A stretch of DNA of 64,000 nt from Mycoplana dimorpha (GCF_003046475.1 NZ_PZZZ01000001.1:620001-684000); one strand, 5' to 3'. Shown: positions 18,264 through 28,308, counted from the stretch's first letter. A program made the numbers and translations. The notes: generated from the sequence alone by a model not told the origin.

Positions 18264-19439
18264 GCTTTCCCGCAGCGCCTTGAGCGAGCCGCCCGGCTCG
18301 ACGCCCTCGCGCATCACGACGCTGCGCAGCGGTCCGATCACCGACAACAGGTGAAGGCCGGCCGTGCGCAGGATCTGCACGGGCAGGAAGTTCGACAGCA
18401 ATGAGCGGTTGAGCAGGTCCACGCTGGCGGTCCGGCTCTGGACGTCGGCGCGCCGTTTCCGGTCGAACGCCTCGCCGATGGTTTCGAGCGGATGGCCCGG
18501 CGTGGCCGCCAGTTCGCGTAGCGCCATCACGTCGCGCAGGCTGAGGTTGAGACCCTGGGCGCCGATCGGCGGAAAGGCGTGGGCAGCTTCGCCGACAAGC
18601 ACGACGCAGCCCTTTCCGAACCGGACCGCCTGCATGCCCGAGAGTGGAAATGCCTGCGGGGGCGTGTCGATCGACACCTTGCCCAGCAAGGACTGCATGC
18701 GGTCCTCGACCGCGCGGCTGAGTTCTTCGAGCGGCAGCGAGCGCTTGGCCTCCGCCTCGGTTGGCGAGAGCACCCAGACGAGGCTGGAGCGCCGGCCGCC
18801 CGGCAGTGGCACCTGCGTGAAAGGCCCGCTTTCGGTGTGGAACTCCGTCGAGATGTTCCCATGCGGCAGTTCGTGGGCAAAGTTCAGCACCAGCGCGGTC
18901 TGCGGGTAGGTCCAGTTGCGCACGGCGATGTCGCTCTGGCGGCGGACTTCCGATCGGCGCCCGTCGGCGCCGACCACCAGACGGGCGCTGATCGCGCGGC
19001 CGTCGGCAAGCTGCAGTTCCGCGCCATCGGCCCGCAACGACAGCGTTTCCAGCGCCGTGTCAAACCGGCTGATCGCCTCGTGCTGCGCTATCCGCTGCTC
19101 GAGGTCGTCGAGGAACGGCGCATTCGGAATATTGTAGCCGAAGGCAGGAAGGCCTACCTCGCTCGAGCGAAAATTGACCGGCGGGGCGCGGAAAAGCCGG
19201 GACGTGCCGTCGAGGATCCGCATCGTCTCGAGCGGGGCTGCGACCTTGGCGATCTCCTCCCAAAGGCCGAGCTCCTTCACGAAGTCGATCGACTGGGCCA
19301 TCAGGGCCGTGGTGCGGCCGTCGTGGGGGCGTGCCGCAGGGGCGATCAGCGCCACGCGCCGGCCCGAATCAGCGAGCGCCAGCGCTGCGAGACTTCCGGC
19401 GAGGCCGGCGCCGACGATGGCAATATCAAAGGCTTCCAT
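18231..19439 (-). CDS. UbiH/UbiF-type FAD-dependent monooxygenase (ubiquinone hydroxylase)
   Basis: A 402-residue class A flavin monooxygenase. It has an FAD GxGxxG motif in IVGAGLAGSLAAL (about 9-21), the DG motif in VVGADGRRSEVRR, and the second FAD motif in LVGEAAHAFPPIGAQGLNLS. Those features and the length match the ring hydroxylases of ubiquinone biosynthesis in alphaproteobacteria (UbiH, UbiF or UbiL), but which ring position it acts on cannot be told from motifs. The ATG at 19439 starts MEAFDIAIVG. It is divergent from pcs. Confidence 0.88.
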   Translation of the reverse strand: MEAFDIAIVGAGLAGSLAALALADSGRRVALIAPAARPHDGRTTALMAQSIDFVKELGLWEEIAKVAAPLETMRILDGTSRLFRAPPVNFRSSEVGLPAFGYNIPNAPFLDDLEQRIAQHEAISRFDTALETLSLRADGAELQLADGRAISARLVVGADGRRSEVRRQSDIAVRNWTYPQTALVLNFAHELPHGNISTEFHTESGPFTQVPLPGGRRSSLVWVLSPTEAEAKRSLPLEELSRAVEDRMQSLLGKVSIDTPPQAFPLSGMQAVRFGKGCVVLVGEAAHAFPPIGAQGLNLSLRDVMALRELAATPGHPLETIGEAFDRKRRADVQSRTASVDLLNRSLLSNFLPVQILRTAGLHLLSVIGPLRSVVMREGVEPGGSLKALRESLRERVPGQQA

Positions 19440-19698
19440 GCGCAGTTCTTCTTTCAGGCCATGCTTACCCACAGAAATGCCGCGGGCTCTTTTCTGCAAG
19501 CTAAGCCCAGATTCGGCCAAAATCCATGGGCTGAAACGGCGCAGGCACAGCCGACGGCTGAAAGCGCACGGCGGTGCGGGCGATTTTCACTGGCAGCGAC
19601 GGCCAATCGGTGCATATTACGAGCGAAAAGCGTGCGATGTCAGCAGCTTTCGACACGCACTCGATGGCAATGCCGGCCGGGGACGACAAGGGCAAAGG

Positions 19699-20436
19699 AT
19701 GAAGTTCTTCAATTACAGGCGGGTGCCCTATGCGGAAATCCGCGCCTTTTCGGTGCACATCCTCACGGCATCCGGCTCCTTTCTCGCCTTCCTTGGCGTC
19801 GTGGCGGCGGCCGAACATCGCTTCGTCGACATGTTCTGGTGGCTGGGCCTGGCACTGCTGGTCGACGGCATCGACGGTCCGATCGCCCGTAAGGTGGGGG
19901 TCAAGGAAGTTCTGCCGAACTGGTCCGGCGACACGCTGGACAACGTCATCGACTACGTCACCTATGTGCTGCTTCCGGCGTTTGCGCTCTACCAGAGCGG
20001 CATGATCGGCGAGCCGTGGTCCTTCGTGGCCGCCGGCGCCATCGTTGTGTCCAGCGCCATCTACTATGCCGATATGGGCATGAAGACGGACGAGTATTTC
20101 TTTTCCGGCTTTCCCGTCGTCTGGAACATGATCGTCTTTACGCTGTTCGTAATCAAGGCGAGCGAGGTGACGGCGTCGATCATTGTCTTTGTCTCGGTGT
20201 TCCTCACCTTCATGCCGATCAATTTCCTGCACCCCGTGCGGGTCAAGCGGTTGCGGTCTCTCAATCTGATCGTCTTCTTCGCCTGGTCGGCATTGGGCGG
20301 CTATGCGTTGCTGCTGCATTTCGATACGCCGGAGTGGGTCGTGCTCGGCGTCGTCGGCACCGGCATGTATCTCTATCTCATCGGCGCGGTGTTGCAGCTG
20401 TTTCCGCGCCTCGGCAGGAAAGATCTGGGAGAATAG
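19699..20436 (+). CDS. pcs: Phosphatidylcholine synthase
   Basis: The enzyme condenses CDP-diacylglycerol with choline to give phosphatidylcholine and CMP in the inner membrane. The 245-residue product has about eight helices and the modified CDP-alcohol phosphotransferase motif of Pcs, DG-x2-AR-x12-G-x3-D-x3-D, at residues 59-85 (DGPIAR ... GDTLDNVID). The ATG at 19699 follows AAAGG. The quinone reductase starts 2 bases after the stop, so they form a transcription unit. Pcs is characteristic of rhizobia and other eukaryote-associated bacteria. Confidence 0.95.
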   Translation: MKFFNYRRVPYAEIRAFSVHILTASGSFLAFLGVVAAAEHRFVDMFWWLGLALLVDGIDGPIARKVGVKEVLPNWSGDTLDNVIDYVTYVLLPAFALYQSGMIGEPWSFVAAGAIVVSSAIYYADMGMKTDEYFFSGFPVVWNMIVFTLFVIKASEVTASIIVFVSVFLTFMPINFLHPVRVKRLRSLNLIVFFAWSALGGYALLLHFDTPEWVVLGVVGTGMYLYLIGAVLQLFPRLGRKDLGE

Positions 20437-20438
20437 TG

Positions 20439-21410
20439 ATGACGCAGGCCATCGTCGTCCGCTCGCTCGGCGGTCCGGAAGTGCTGAAGCTGGAGGAGGT
20501 AGAACTGTCGCCGCCCGGTCCAGGCGAGGTCCGCATCAAGCAAGCCGCGATCGGGCTGAACTTCATCGACGTCTACTTCCGTACCGGTCTCTACAAGGCC
20601 GATCCGCCGTTCATCCCAGGCAAGGAAGGGGCCGGAACGGTGACGGAACTCGGCGAGGGCGTGACCGATTTCGCGGTCGGAGACCGCGTCGCATATGCGA
20701 CGGCCGATGGAGCCTATGCGGCGGAGCGCAACGTCGCTATCAGGCACCTGGTCAAGGTCCCGGACGAGATCTCGCTGGAGACGGCGGCGGCCATGATGCT
20801 GAAGGGCATGACGGCGCAGTACCTGCTGCTGCAAACTTATCCGGTGAAGCCGGGAACGGTGATGCTGTTTCACGCCGCCGCCGGCGGCGTCGGCCTGATC
20901 GCCGGGCAATGGGCGAAGGCACTCGGCGCGACCGTGATCGGTACCGCCGGCTCGCAGGAGAAGGTCGAGCTGGCGCTGGCGCACGGCTACGACCACGTCA
21001 TCGACTACACCAGGGAAGACTTCGTAGAGCGCGTGCTCGAACTGACCGGCGGCAACAAGTGCGACGTCGTTTATGATTCCGTCGGCAAGGACACGTTCCC
21101 CAAGTCGCTCGACTGCCTGAAGCCTCGCGGCCTGTGGGTAAGCTTCGGCAATTCCTCCGGTCCGGTGGACGCCTTCAGCGTCGGATTGCTGGCGCAGAAG
21201 GGGTCGCTCTACGCTACCCGGCCGACGCTGTTCCACTACATCGCAACGCGCGCCGAGCTCGATGCGTGTGCAAACTCGCTCTTTGATGTTGTGCGTAACA
21301 ACAAAGTGCGTATCAATATAAATCAGACTTATCCGTTGGCGGAGGCGGGGCGCGCCCAGGCGGATCTCGAAGCAAGAAAAACAAGCGGAACGACGTTGCT
21401 CATCCCCTGA
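20439..21410 (+). CDS. Quinone oxidoreductase, zeta-crystallin type (MDR family)
   Basis: A 323-residue NADPH:quinone reductase of the zinc-independent medium-chain dehydrogenase family. The N-terminal GroES-like domain includes the family's GLNFIDVYFRTGLYKADPP segment. The Rossmann domain has AAAGGVGLIAGQWAKALGA (about residues 145-163) and no zinc-site cysteines. The start at 20439 is 2 bases after the pcs stop. A function in detoxifying quinones or supplying reduced quinone is family knowledge; the link to pcs is positional only. Confidence 0.9.
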   Translation: MTQAIVVRSLGGPEVLKLEEVELSPPGPGEVRIKQAAIGLNFIDVYFRTGLYKADPPFIPGKEGAGTVTELGEGVTDFAVGDRVAYATADGAYAAERNVAIRHLVKVPDEISLETAAAMMLKGMTAQYLLLQTYPVKPGTVMLFHAAAGGVGLIAGQWAKALGATVIGTAGSQEKVELALAHGYDHVIDYTREDFVERVLELTGGNKCDVVYDSVGKDTFPKSLDCLKPRGLWVSFGNSSGPVDAFSVGLLAQKGSLYATRPTLFHYIATRAELDACANSLFDVVRNNKVRININQTYPLAEAGRAQADLEARKTSGTTLLIP

Positions 21411-21451
21411 CGCACTGCGATATGGAAGAGCCACGAGAAAAGAGGGGCATA

Positions 21452-23027
21452 GTGTCAGTCGTTGGAGCGTCCGCGGGCAGCCCGTTGCTGGCTGTGCGAA
21501 ACCTGACGAAACTTTTCGGCACGTTTGCAGCTTGCAACGGCATCGACCTCGAAATCCGGTCAGGCGAGATACATGCGCTCCTCGGGGAGAACGGCGCCGG
21601 CAAGTCGACGCTCGTGAAGATGCTGTTCGGCGTTCTGGCGCCGACGGACGGCCAGATTTTCTGGAAGGGACAGGCCGTTTCGATCCAAAGCCCCAGTGCG
21701 GCGCGCAAGCTCGGCATCGGCATGGTGTTCCAGCATTTTTCGCTGTTCGAGGCGCTGACCGTGGCCGAGAACATCGCCCTTTCGCTGCCGCCCGACATCT
21801 CGCTCGCCCGGGTCGCCGAGGAGGCGGCGCGCCTGTCGCAGGCCTACGGTCTGCCGCTCGATCCCAAGGCGCACGTCGCCGATCTCTCGGTTGGCGAACG
21901 ACAGCGGATCGAGATCGTCCGGGCGCTGCTGCAGAACCCTGACCTGATTATCCTCGACGAGCCGACCTCGGTGCTGACGCCGCAGGAGGCCGACCGGCTG
22001 TTCGAGACGCTCGCCAAGCTGAAGGCGGAGGGGCGCTCGGTTCTCTATATCAGCCATCGCCTGGAAGAGGTGCAGCGCATCTGCGACCGGGCGACCGTGC
22101 TTCGCCACGGCAAGGTCACCGGCGCCTGCGACCCGCGCAAGGAAACGCCGGCCTCGCTCGCCCGCATGATGGTCGGCAACGACGTCGCCGCGGTGACGCC
22201 CCAGGGAACCAACACCAAGGGGGACGTGCTGCTCGAGGCCCGTAACCTCAGCGTTCCGGCCCGCACACCCTTCGCCGTTTCGCTGAAGTCCGTCTCGCTG
22301 AAGGTGCATGGCGGCGAGGTGCTGGCGATCGCGGGCGTGGCCGGCAACGGTCAGGGTGAACTGTTCGATGCCCTTTCCGGCGAGTTTCCGGTGGGCGACG
22401 CGGATGCTGTCCGGATCCGCCAGCGACCGGTCGGAAAGCTTGGAATCACTGCACGCCGCCTGCTCGGGGGGCGGCTTTGTCCCCGAGGAGCGTCATGGCC
22501 ATGCGGCCGTCACCGGCCTGTCGCTTTCCGAAAATCTCGTGCTCGCCCGCAACCAGTCCGATCGGGCCGCGTTCCTCGGCGGCGGAATGCTGGGCATCAT
22601 CAAGTATGTCGCGGTGCGACTGGCGTCGCGGCGCATTTCCGAGGCGATGGACGTGCGCAAGAGCGGCGACGATCCGCCGGCCGGGTCGCTGTCGGGCGGT
22701 AATCTGCAGAAATACATCGTTGGCCGTGAACTCGACCGCCAGCCCGCCGTCCTGGTCGTCAACCAGCCGACCTGGGGCGTCGACGCGGGCGCGGCGAGCC
22801 GCATCCGCCAGGCGCTCGTCGACCTCGCCAAGGCGGGTTCCGCCGTGCTGGTGATCAGCCAGGACCTCGACGAGATCTTCGAGGTGGCGACCGAGATCGC
22901 CGTCATCAGCGAGGGACGGCTTTCGCAAGCTTTCCCGGCACACCAGATGACCCGCGAAAAGATCGGCCTCCTCATGGGCGGCATGCAGGAGGCGGAAGAA
23001 GCGGCGGAGACTGCCCATGCGCATTGA
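21452..23027 (+). pseudogene. BMP-type ABC transporter ATP-binding protein, broken by a frameshift
   Basis: A duplicated (RbsA-like) ATPase of about 525 residues. The first nucleotide-binding domain has the Walker A GENGAGKST, signature LSVGERQRIEIVRAL and Walker B LIILDEPTS. The second has the degenerate Walker A of this family (AGVAGNGQGE) and signature LSGGNLQKYIVGREL. The frame is lost at a run of six G (22466-22471): LGG is followed by RLCPRG in frame 1, while the conserved GFVPEERHGHAAV continues in the next frame, so removing one G restores the gene. Either a sequencing error or a real inactivating indel. The GTG at 21452 follows AGAGGGG. It overlaps the permease start by 11 bases. Confidence 0.88.
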
Positions 23028-24114
23028 ACTGGAAAAGCGGCCGCGGCCGTCGACTTTCTACGCCGTGCTTTCGCCCTTCATCGCCCTGGCGCTGACCGTA
23101 ATTGTCGGCGGCATCATGTTCTGGATGCTCGGCAAGGATCCGCTGGGTGCGCTCTACAGCTTCTTCGTCGAGCCGCTGCTCGACGTCTGGTCGCTGCATG
23201 AGATCGCCATCAAGGCGGCGCCGCTGATCCTGATCGGCGTCGGGCTGTCGGTCTGCTACCGCTCCAACAACTGGAACATCGGCGCCGAGGGACAATTCAT
23301 CATGGGCGCGATCGCCGGCTCGATCGTTCCCGTCGTCTTCCATGACTGGCATTCGCCGCTGGTGCTGCCGCTGATGCTGATCTTCGGCATGATTGGTGGC
23401 GCGCTCTATGCAGGAATCCCCGCCTTCCTGAAGGCGAACATGAACACCAACGAGATCCTGTCGAGCCTGATGCTGGTCTACATCGCTCAGCTCTTCCTCG
23501 ACTGGATCGTGCGCGGCCCCTGGCGCAGCCCGGAAGGCTACAACTTCCCGGTAACGCGCAATTTCGCGCCGGAGGCTGTGCTGCCGGAAATCCTCGCCTC
23601 CGGCCGCACCAATCTCGGCTTCGTCTTCGCTATCGTTGCGGCGCTGCTGATCTGGTTCATGATGCGCTATACCCTGAAGGGCTTCGAGATCACCGTTCTC
23701 GGCCAGTCGGAGCGGGCAGGGCGCTTCGCCGGCTTCTCTTCACGCCGGATGATCTGGTTCTCGATGCTGCTGTCGGGCGCGCTTGCGGGGCTCGCCGGCA
23801 TTGCCGAAGTCAGCGGAAACATCAACAAGCTGCAGCCGATCATCTCGCCCGGCTACGGTTTCACCGCCATCATCGTCGCCTTCCTCGGTCGCCTCAACCC
23901 GATCGGCGTCATCGTCGCCGGCCTGGTGCTGGCCCTGACCTATGTCGGTGGGGAGGCGGTGCAATTGACGCTGAGTGTTTCCGACAAGGTGACCCGCGTG
24001 TTCCAGGGCCTTCTGCTCTTCTTCGTGCTCTCCTGCGACACGCTCATTCTATACAGGATCCGGATCGTCCTCTCCGGCAGGACGGCGGCGATGGCGCAAG
24101 GCGGGGCCGAGTGA
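23017..24114 (+). CDS. BMP-type ABC transporter permease (first subunit)
   Basis: A 365-residue inner-membrane permease of the BPD_transp_2 family, with about nine or ten helices and the conserved segments GLSVCYRSNNWNIGAEGQFI and ARTVLG-like GFEITVLGQSERAGRFAGFS. Such permeases work with the ATPase and BMP lipoprotein-like receptor in uptake of purine nucleosides or related compounds. It overlaps the ATPase gene by 11 bases and the second permease by a TGATG junction, so it is in the middle of one operon. Confidence 0.93.
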   Translation: MRIELEKRPRPSTFYAVLSPFIALALTVIVGGIMFWMLGKDPLGALYSFFVEPLLDVWSLHEIAIKAAPLILIGVGLSVCYRSNNWNIGAEGQFIMGAIAGSIVPVVFHDWHSPLVLPLMLIFGMIGGALYAGIPAFLKANMNTNEILSSLMLVYIAQLFLDWIVRGPWRSPEGYNFPVTRNFAPEAVLPEILASGRTNLGFVFAIVAALLIWFMMRYTLKGFEITVLGQSERAGRFAGFSSRRMIWFSMLLSGALAGLAGIAEVSGNINKLQPIISPGYGFTAIIVAFLGRLNPIGVIVAGLVLALTYVGGEAVQLTLSVSDKVTRVFQGLLLFFVLSCDTLILYRIRIVLSGRTAAMAQGGAE

Positions 24115-25034
24115 TGGGCATTCTCGAAGCAATACTGCTGACCGTCATCACCGCCGCGACGCCGCTGGTGCTCGCCTCCATCGGCGAACTGGTGACCGAG
24201 CGCGCCGGCGTCCTCAATCTCGGCGTCGAGGGCATGATGATCATGGGCGCGGTGCTTGCCTTTGCGGCGACGCAGGCGACCGGATCGCCCTATGTCGGCA
24301 TCCTTGCCGGGATCGCCGGCGGGGCGCTGTTTTCGCTGCTGTTCGGCTTCCTGACGCTGACGCTGGTCGCAAACCAGGTGGCGACCGGTTTGGCTCTGAC
24401 CATCCTCGGCCTGGGCCTGTCCGGCCAGATCGGCGAACCCTATGTCGGCATGTCCGGCACTAAGCTGCCGCAGATCGCCATTCCGCTCCTTTCTGACATT
24501 CCGTATCTCGGTCCCATTCTGTTCAAGCAGGACCTGATCTTCTACATCTCGATCGCCCTCGTCGTCGGCGTCAACTGGTTCCTGTTCAGAAGCCGGGCCG
24601 GGCTGAAGATGCGGGCGATCGGCGACAACCATGCCTCGGCGCACGCGCTTGGCATCGGCGTCATCCGCACGCGCTATCTCGCCGTGCTGTTCGGTGGCGC
24701 TTGCGCCGGCCTGGCCGGTGCGCAGCTGTCGCTGGTCTACACGCCGCAGTGGGTGGAGAACATGTCGGCCGGACGTGGCTGGATCGCGCTCGCCCTGGTC
24801 GTGTTCGCCTCGTGGCGCCCATGGCGGGTGCTCGCCGGCGGCTATCTCTTCGGGTTTGTCTCGATCAGCCAGCTCCATGCGCAGGCGCTCGGCCTCGGCA
24901 TTCCCTCGCAGTTCCTCTCGGCTCTTCCCTACCTTGCGACCGTGGTTGTCCTCGTCCTGATATCGCACAATCGGCGCATGACGCTGGTCAACACGCCCGC
25001 ATCGCTCGGAAGACCCTTCGTTCCCGATCGGTGA
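24114..25034 (+). CDS. BMP-type ABC transporter permease (second subunit)
   Basis: A 306-residue permease of the BPD_transp_2 family. The conserved start segment reads [20 protein letters not shown], followed by the later motif [21 protein letters not shown], both typical of the partner permease in nucleoside-type BMP systems. The ATG at 24114 overlaps the preceding stop. The BMP receptor gene follows after 46 bases. Confidence 0.93.
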   Translation: MGILEAILLTVITAATPLVLASIGELVTERAGVLNLGVEGMMIMGAVLAFAATQATGSPYVGILAGIAGGALFSLLFGFLTLTLVANQVATGLALTILGLGLSGQIGEPYVGMSGTKLPQIAIPLLSDIPYLGPILFKQDLIFYISIALVVGVNWFLFRSRAGLKMRAIGDNHASAHALGIGVIRTRYLAVLFGGACAGLAGAQLSLVYTPQWVENMSAGRGWIALALVVFASWRPWRVLAGGYLFGFVSISQLHAQALGLGIPSQFLSALPYLATVVVLVLISHNRRMTLVNTPASLGRPFVPDR

Positions 25035-25080
25035 AGAAGAAAAGACCGGAAATCAGTGCTCTAACCTTACAGAGGTCGAA

Positions 25081-26151
25081 ATGAAAAAGCTTCTACTCGC
25101 ACTTACAACCTCGGCCGCCGTGCTCGGCTTTGCCGCCGCCGCAAGCGCCCAGGACAAGACCAAGATCTGCTTCATCTATGTCGGCTCGAAGACCGACGGC
25201 GGCTGGACGCAGGCGCACGACATCGGCCGCCAGGCGCTGCAGGCCGAGTTCGGCGACAAGATCGAGACGCCCTTCCTCGAAAACGTTCCGGAAGGCCCGG
25301 ATGCCGAGCGCGCCATCGAGCGCATGGCCCGCTCCGGCTGCGCAATGGTCTTCACCACCTCGTTCGGCTTCATGGACGCCACGATCAAGGTCGCCGAGAA
25401 GTTCCCGGACGTGAAGTTCGAGCACGCCACCGGCTTCAAGACCGCCCCGAACGTCGCCACCTACAATTCGCGCTTCTATGAGGGCCGCTACATCCAGGGC
25501 CAGATCGCCGCGAAGATGTCGCAGAAGGGTGTCGCGGGCTACATCGCCTCCTTCCCGATCCCGGAAGTGGTCATGGGCATCAACGCCTTCGTCCATGGCG
25601 CGCAGTCGGTCAACCCGGACTTTAAGGTCAAGGTGATCTGGGCCAACACCTGGTTCGATCCCGGCAAGGAAGCCGATGCCGCCAAGGCACTGATCGACCA
25701 GGGCGTTGATATCCTGACCCAGCACACCGACACCACCGCGCCGATGCAGGTCGCCGCCGAGCGCGGCATCAAGGCTTTCGGCCAGGCTTCCGACATGATC
25801 AAGGCCGGCCCTGAAACGCAGCTGACGGCGATCGTCGACACCTGGGGCAACTACTATATCAAGCGCACCAAGCAGCTGATGGATGGCACCTGGAAGTCCG
25901 AACAGATCTGGGATGGCCTCAAGGACGGCATCCTGACGATGGCGCCCTACACCAACATGCCGGACGACGTGAAGAAGATGGCCGAAGAGACCGAGGCCAA
26001 GATCAAGTCGGGCGAACTGCATCCCTATACCGGACCGATCAAGAAGCAGGACGGCTCGGAATGGCTCAAGGAAGGCGAGACGGCTGACGACCAGACGCTG
26101 CTCGGCATGAACTTCTACATCGCCGGCGTCGACGACAAGCTGCCGCAGTAA
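25081..26151 (+). CDS. BMP-family substrate-binding protein (nucleoside-type uptake)
   Basis: A 356-residue periplasmic receptor with a signal peptide (residues about 1-22, cleavage after ASA). The mature part has the BMP/PnrA pattern ICFIYVGSKTDGGWTQAHD at its start and ARSGCAMVFTTSFGFMDATI in the first lobe. PnrA-type members bind purine nucleosides; the rhizobial orthologues are assumed to bind nucleosides or nucleobases, which the sequence alone cannot confirm. It has no lipobox cysteine, so it is soluble. It is the last gene of the operon, with a strong terminator 48 bases after the stop. Confidence 0.92.
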   Translation: MKKLLLALTTSAAVLGFAAAASAQDKTKICFIYVGSKTDGGWTQAHDIGRQALQAEFGDKIETPFLENVPEGPDAERAIERMARSGCAMVFTTSFGFMDATIKVAEKFPDVKFEHATGFKTAPNVATYNSRFYEGRYIQGQIAAKMSQKGVAGYIASFPIPEVVMGINAFVHGAQSVNPDFKVKVIWANTWFDPGKEADAAKALIDQGVDILTQHTDTTAPMQVAAERGIKAFGQASDMIKAGPETQLTAIVDTWGNYYIKRTKQLMDGTWKSEQIWDGLKDGILTMAPYTNMPDDVKKMAEETEAKIKSGELHPYTGPIKKQDGSEWLKEGETADDQTLLGMNFYIAGVDDKLPQ

Positions 26152-26198
26152 GGCATGGACGAGGGGGTGCCGGTCCGTGCCGGCCTCCGAGTAAATCG

Positions 26199-26232
26199 AG
26201 GCCCCCGGAACTGTGGTTCCGGGGGCCTTCTT
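26199..26232 (+). terminator. Rho-independent terminator of the BMP ABC operon
   Basis: A perfect 13-bp stem (AGGCCCCCGGAAC at 26199-26211 with its complement at 26216-26228) closes a TGTG loop and runs into TTCTT. It is the strongest hairpin terminator seen in the window. Confidence 0.93.
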
Positions 26233-26429
26233 GCGTCACGGGCTGGCGGCATTCTCCATCTTGGAGTGCGGAAAGCGGACCGGCGCCACGTTCCACGGCT
26301 TCTTGGCTCGTGGAAGAAGATACTGATTGGACTTCTGCCTTTTGCGTTTATCCTGCTGCGGAAGGGATTCTCGTATCCGAAGGGCGGCAGGCCGATTGCC
26401 TCAGCCGCGAGAGGGGAGGAAAAAAGCGA

Positions 26430-27188
26430 TTGCGCAAGGGACTGCTCGAGACCGCCATTAGCGGGGCAGCAACACGCACCAGCCATGCGCAGGTGGTCAA
26501 CGAGCTCGGCCGCGCCATCGTCGCCGGTGAGTTTCCGGTTGGATCGATCCTGCCCGGCGACGCGGAGCTCGCCGCCCGCTTCAAGGTCTCCCGGACGGTG
26601 CTGCGCGAGGCGATGAAGACCTTGTCGGCCAAGGGATTGGTGGTGCCGCGCGCCCGCATCGGCACTCGGGTGACGCCGCGGACGCAGTGGAACCTCTTCG
26701 ACAGCGATATCCTCACCTGGCAGCTCGCCGTCGGCGTCGACGAGGCATTCCTGATCGATCTTAGCGAGGTGCGCCTGGCATTCGAGCCCCACGCTGCCGC
26801 GCTCGCCGCCCGGTACGCCACCGATGCGGACATCAGCCACATGATGCGCCTCGCCATGGCGATGGGCGATCCCGAGCACACCGCCGAGAGCTTGGCGATG
26901 GCCGATCTGAAATTTCACCTCAGTGTCCTCGAGGCATCGCGCAACCCGTTCTTCCGCACCATCGGATCGCTGATCGAAGCGGCGCTGGTCGGCGTGTTCC
27001 GACTCAGTTCGCCGGCGCAGGATCGAGGCAAGATCGACGACGTCGCCGCATCGCATATCCGCATCGTCGAGGACATCCGGCGCCGGGACGAAGAAGCAGC
27101 GCGCCGCGCCATGGAAAACGTCATCCGGGTCGGACGCGATCGGGTGGTCGATGCGCTGGACGATCGCAGCCGCCGCACAAGGCCCTGA
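26430..27188 (+). CDS. GntR-family regulator with FCD domain
   Basis: A 252-residue FadR-subfamily regulator. The winged helix includes IVAGEFPVGSILPGDAELAA then RFKVSRTVLREAMKTLSAKG (about residues 28-70), and the FCD ligand domain contains the metal-site Asp/His pattern FHLSVLEASRNPFF and SHIRIVEDIRRRD. DgoR-like members repress sugar-acid operons. The TTG at 26430 has GGGGAGGA 9 bases upstream. It stands alone after the nucleoside operon; its target is not evident. Confidence 0.87.
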   Translation: MRKGLLETAISGAATRTSHAQVVNELGRAIVAGEFPVGSILPGDAELAARFKVSRTVLREAMKTLSAKGLVVPRARIGTRVTPRTQWNLFDSDILTWQLAVGVDEAFLIDLSEVRLAFEPHAAALAARYATDADISHMMRLAMAMGDPEHTAESLAMADLKFHLSVLEASRNPFFRTIGSLIEAALVGVFRLSSPAQDRGKIDDVAASHIRIVEDIRRRDEEAARRAMENVIRVGRDRVVDALDDRSRRTRP

Positions 27189-27307
27189 GTGCGGGCGCCT
27201 CTTAATGGCGGATCTGCAATGACCGGCTTCGAATGGCGGCGGGATTGCGCGTGTCCGCCGCAGCAAAATAAAGACCAAGTGGCGCCTTGAGGCGCAGCGG
27301 TGGGGGC

Positions 27308-27652
27308 TCAGTCGTCGTTGCTTGCGTTCAGGTCCTCGGGGCGCAGGCCATCGTCGCCGTGCGGCTCGATCTGTGCCGACCCCATCGACTGGTAGAGGTT
27401 GAACAGCGCCTCGCTGGCGTGGGAAGCATAGCGGAACCACTCTGGGTTTCCGGCAATGGCCGGATGATGCAGGAGGTGCTGGTCCAGCAGGTCGAGCACG
27501 ATCGACGCCGTGTGGGTCGCCTCGTGGCAGCCGATGGTTCCGGGTGCGTTGCGGGCGAGAAGCGTGGCCGCGGTGGTCTGCTTCACCCGTGCAAGTTCCG
27601 CCACCAGCTTCAGCCGCTCGTCCTCGAGTTCCTGGTCGCTGCTATCGATCAT
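27308..27652 (-). CDS. Hypothetical protein
   Basis: A 114-residue soluble protein starting MIDSSDQELEDERLKLVAEL (a likely coiled-coil helix), with a histidine-rich middle (TIGCHEATHTASIVLDLLDQ then HLLHH) and an acidic tail. I recognise no family. The ATG at 27652 has no clear Shine-Dalgarno sequence. It is convergent with the GntR gene and lies downstream of two other small minus-strand genes. Confidence 0.5.
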   Translation of the reverse strand: MIDSSDQELEDERLKLVAELARVKQTTAATLLARNAPGTIGCHEATHTASIVLDLLDQHLLHHPAIAGNPEWFRYASHASEALFNLYQSMGSAQIEPHGDDGLRPEDLNASNDD

Positions 27653-27710
27653 GGGCGCAGTCTTGCACAGAGGCACCGGCAAGTCGAGCGCTGCCGGTCG
27701 GCGCGGCAGG

Positions 27711-28052
27711 TCAGGGCAGCAACCGGGCGAGATCGATGCCGATCGACAGGATCACGCCGGCCGACGTCAGCAGCAGGCCGATCGCGAACGTTCGGGTCGC
27801 CGACATGAAGATGCTCTGCCGCAGCGAATCCGGATGGAGCAGTCGCCAGAGCGCCCATCCCTGAAAGACTATTCCGGCCGCAATCAGCATCAGCGTCGGC
27901 AGGTCCTTAAGGCTCCACTCGTTCGGATTGCTTGACCAGGTATTGAGGAAGCCGAGCGAAAAGGAGAGCACGATGCCGAAGACGGTGATGTTGCCGTTCC
28001 GGAACAGGACGCCGATCTCCGGTTCGCCGTCGGGCTTGTGGTCGGGGTCCAT
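27711..28052 (-). CDS. Small membrane protein, unknown function
   Basis: About 113 residues with three hydrophobic helices (near residues 22-42, 52-72 and 88-112) after a polar start MDPDHKPDGEPEIGVLFR. The order of helices is consistent with an inner-membrane protein, family not recognised. ATG 28052 and TTG 28064 are both possible starts with weak ribosome-binding sites. It may be co-transcribed with the gene at 27308, since both are on the minus strand 58 bases apart. Confidence 0.6.
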   Translation of the reverse strand: MDPDHKPDGEPEIGVLFRNGNITVFGIVLSFSLGFLNTWSSNPNEWSLKDLPTLMLIAAGIVFQGWALWRLLHPDSLRQSIFMSATRTFAIGLLLTSAGVILSIGIDLARLLP

Positions 28053-28173
28053 TGCGCCGCTCAAGGCTTTTCGGGCACGGCCAACGTCGCCGGGCCAGCG
28101 CCGATCGGGCGCTGTTCGACAGGTCGGCGGTTCGGGTCAAGGCACCTGCCGGAGGTCATCGCAGCGGCTCCGC

Positions 28174-28308
28174 CTAGAAATGGGGGGAAGCCTCGTCGTG
28201 GTGGTGCGGGCGTTGCGCCTGACGTTGCCGCCGCATGCCGAAGGCAAGGCAGACGCCCAGCACGGCGGAGCCGAGAACAATTGCGAACAATGCGAGAAAA
28301 TTCTGCAT
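28174..28308 (-). CDS. Very small membrane protein
   Basis: A 44-residue protein: one helix (MQNFLALFAIVLGSAVLGVC and following residues), then a basic, histidine-containing tail (RPHHHDEASPHF). GGGAGGAG lies 6 bases before the ATG at 28308, a very strong start. Its single-helix form with a His-rich cytoplasmic or periplasmic tail resembles small accessory subunits or regulators of membrane enzymes, but no partner is identifiable. Confidence 0.6.
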   Translation of the reverse strand: MQNFLALFAIVLGSAVLGVCLAFGMRRQRQAQRPHHHDEASPHF

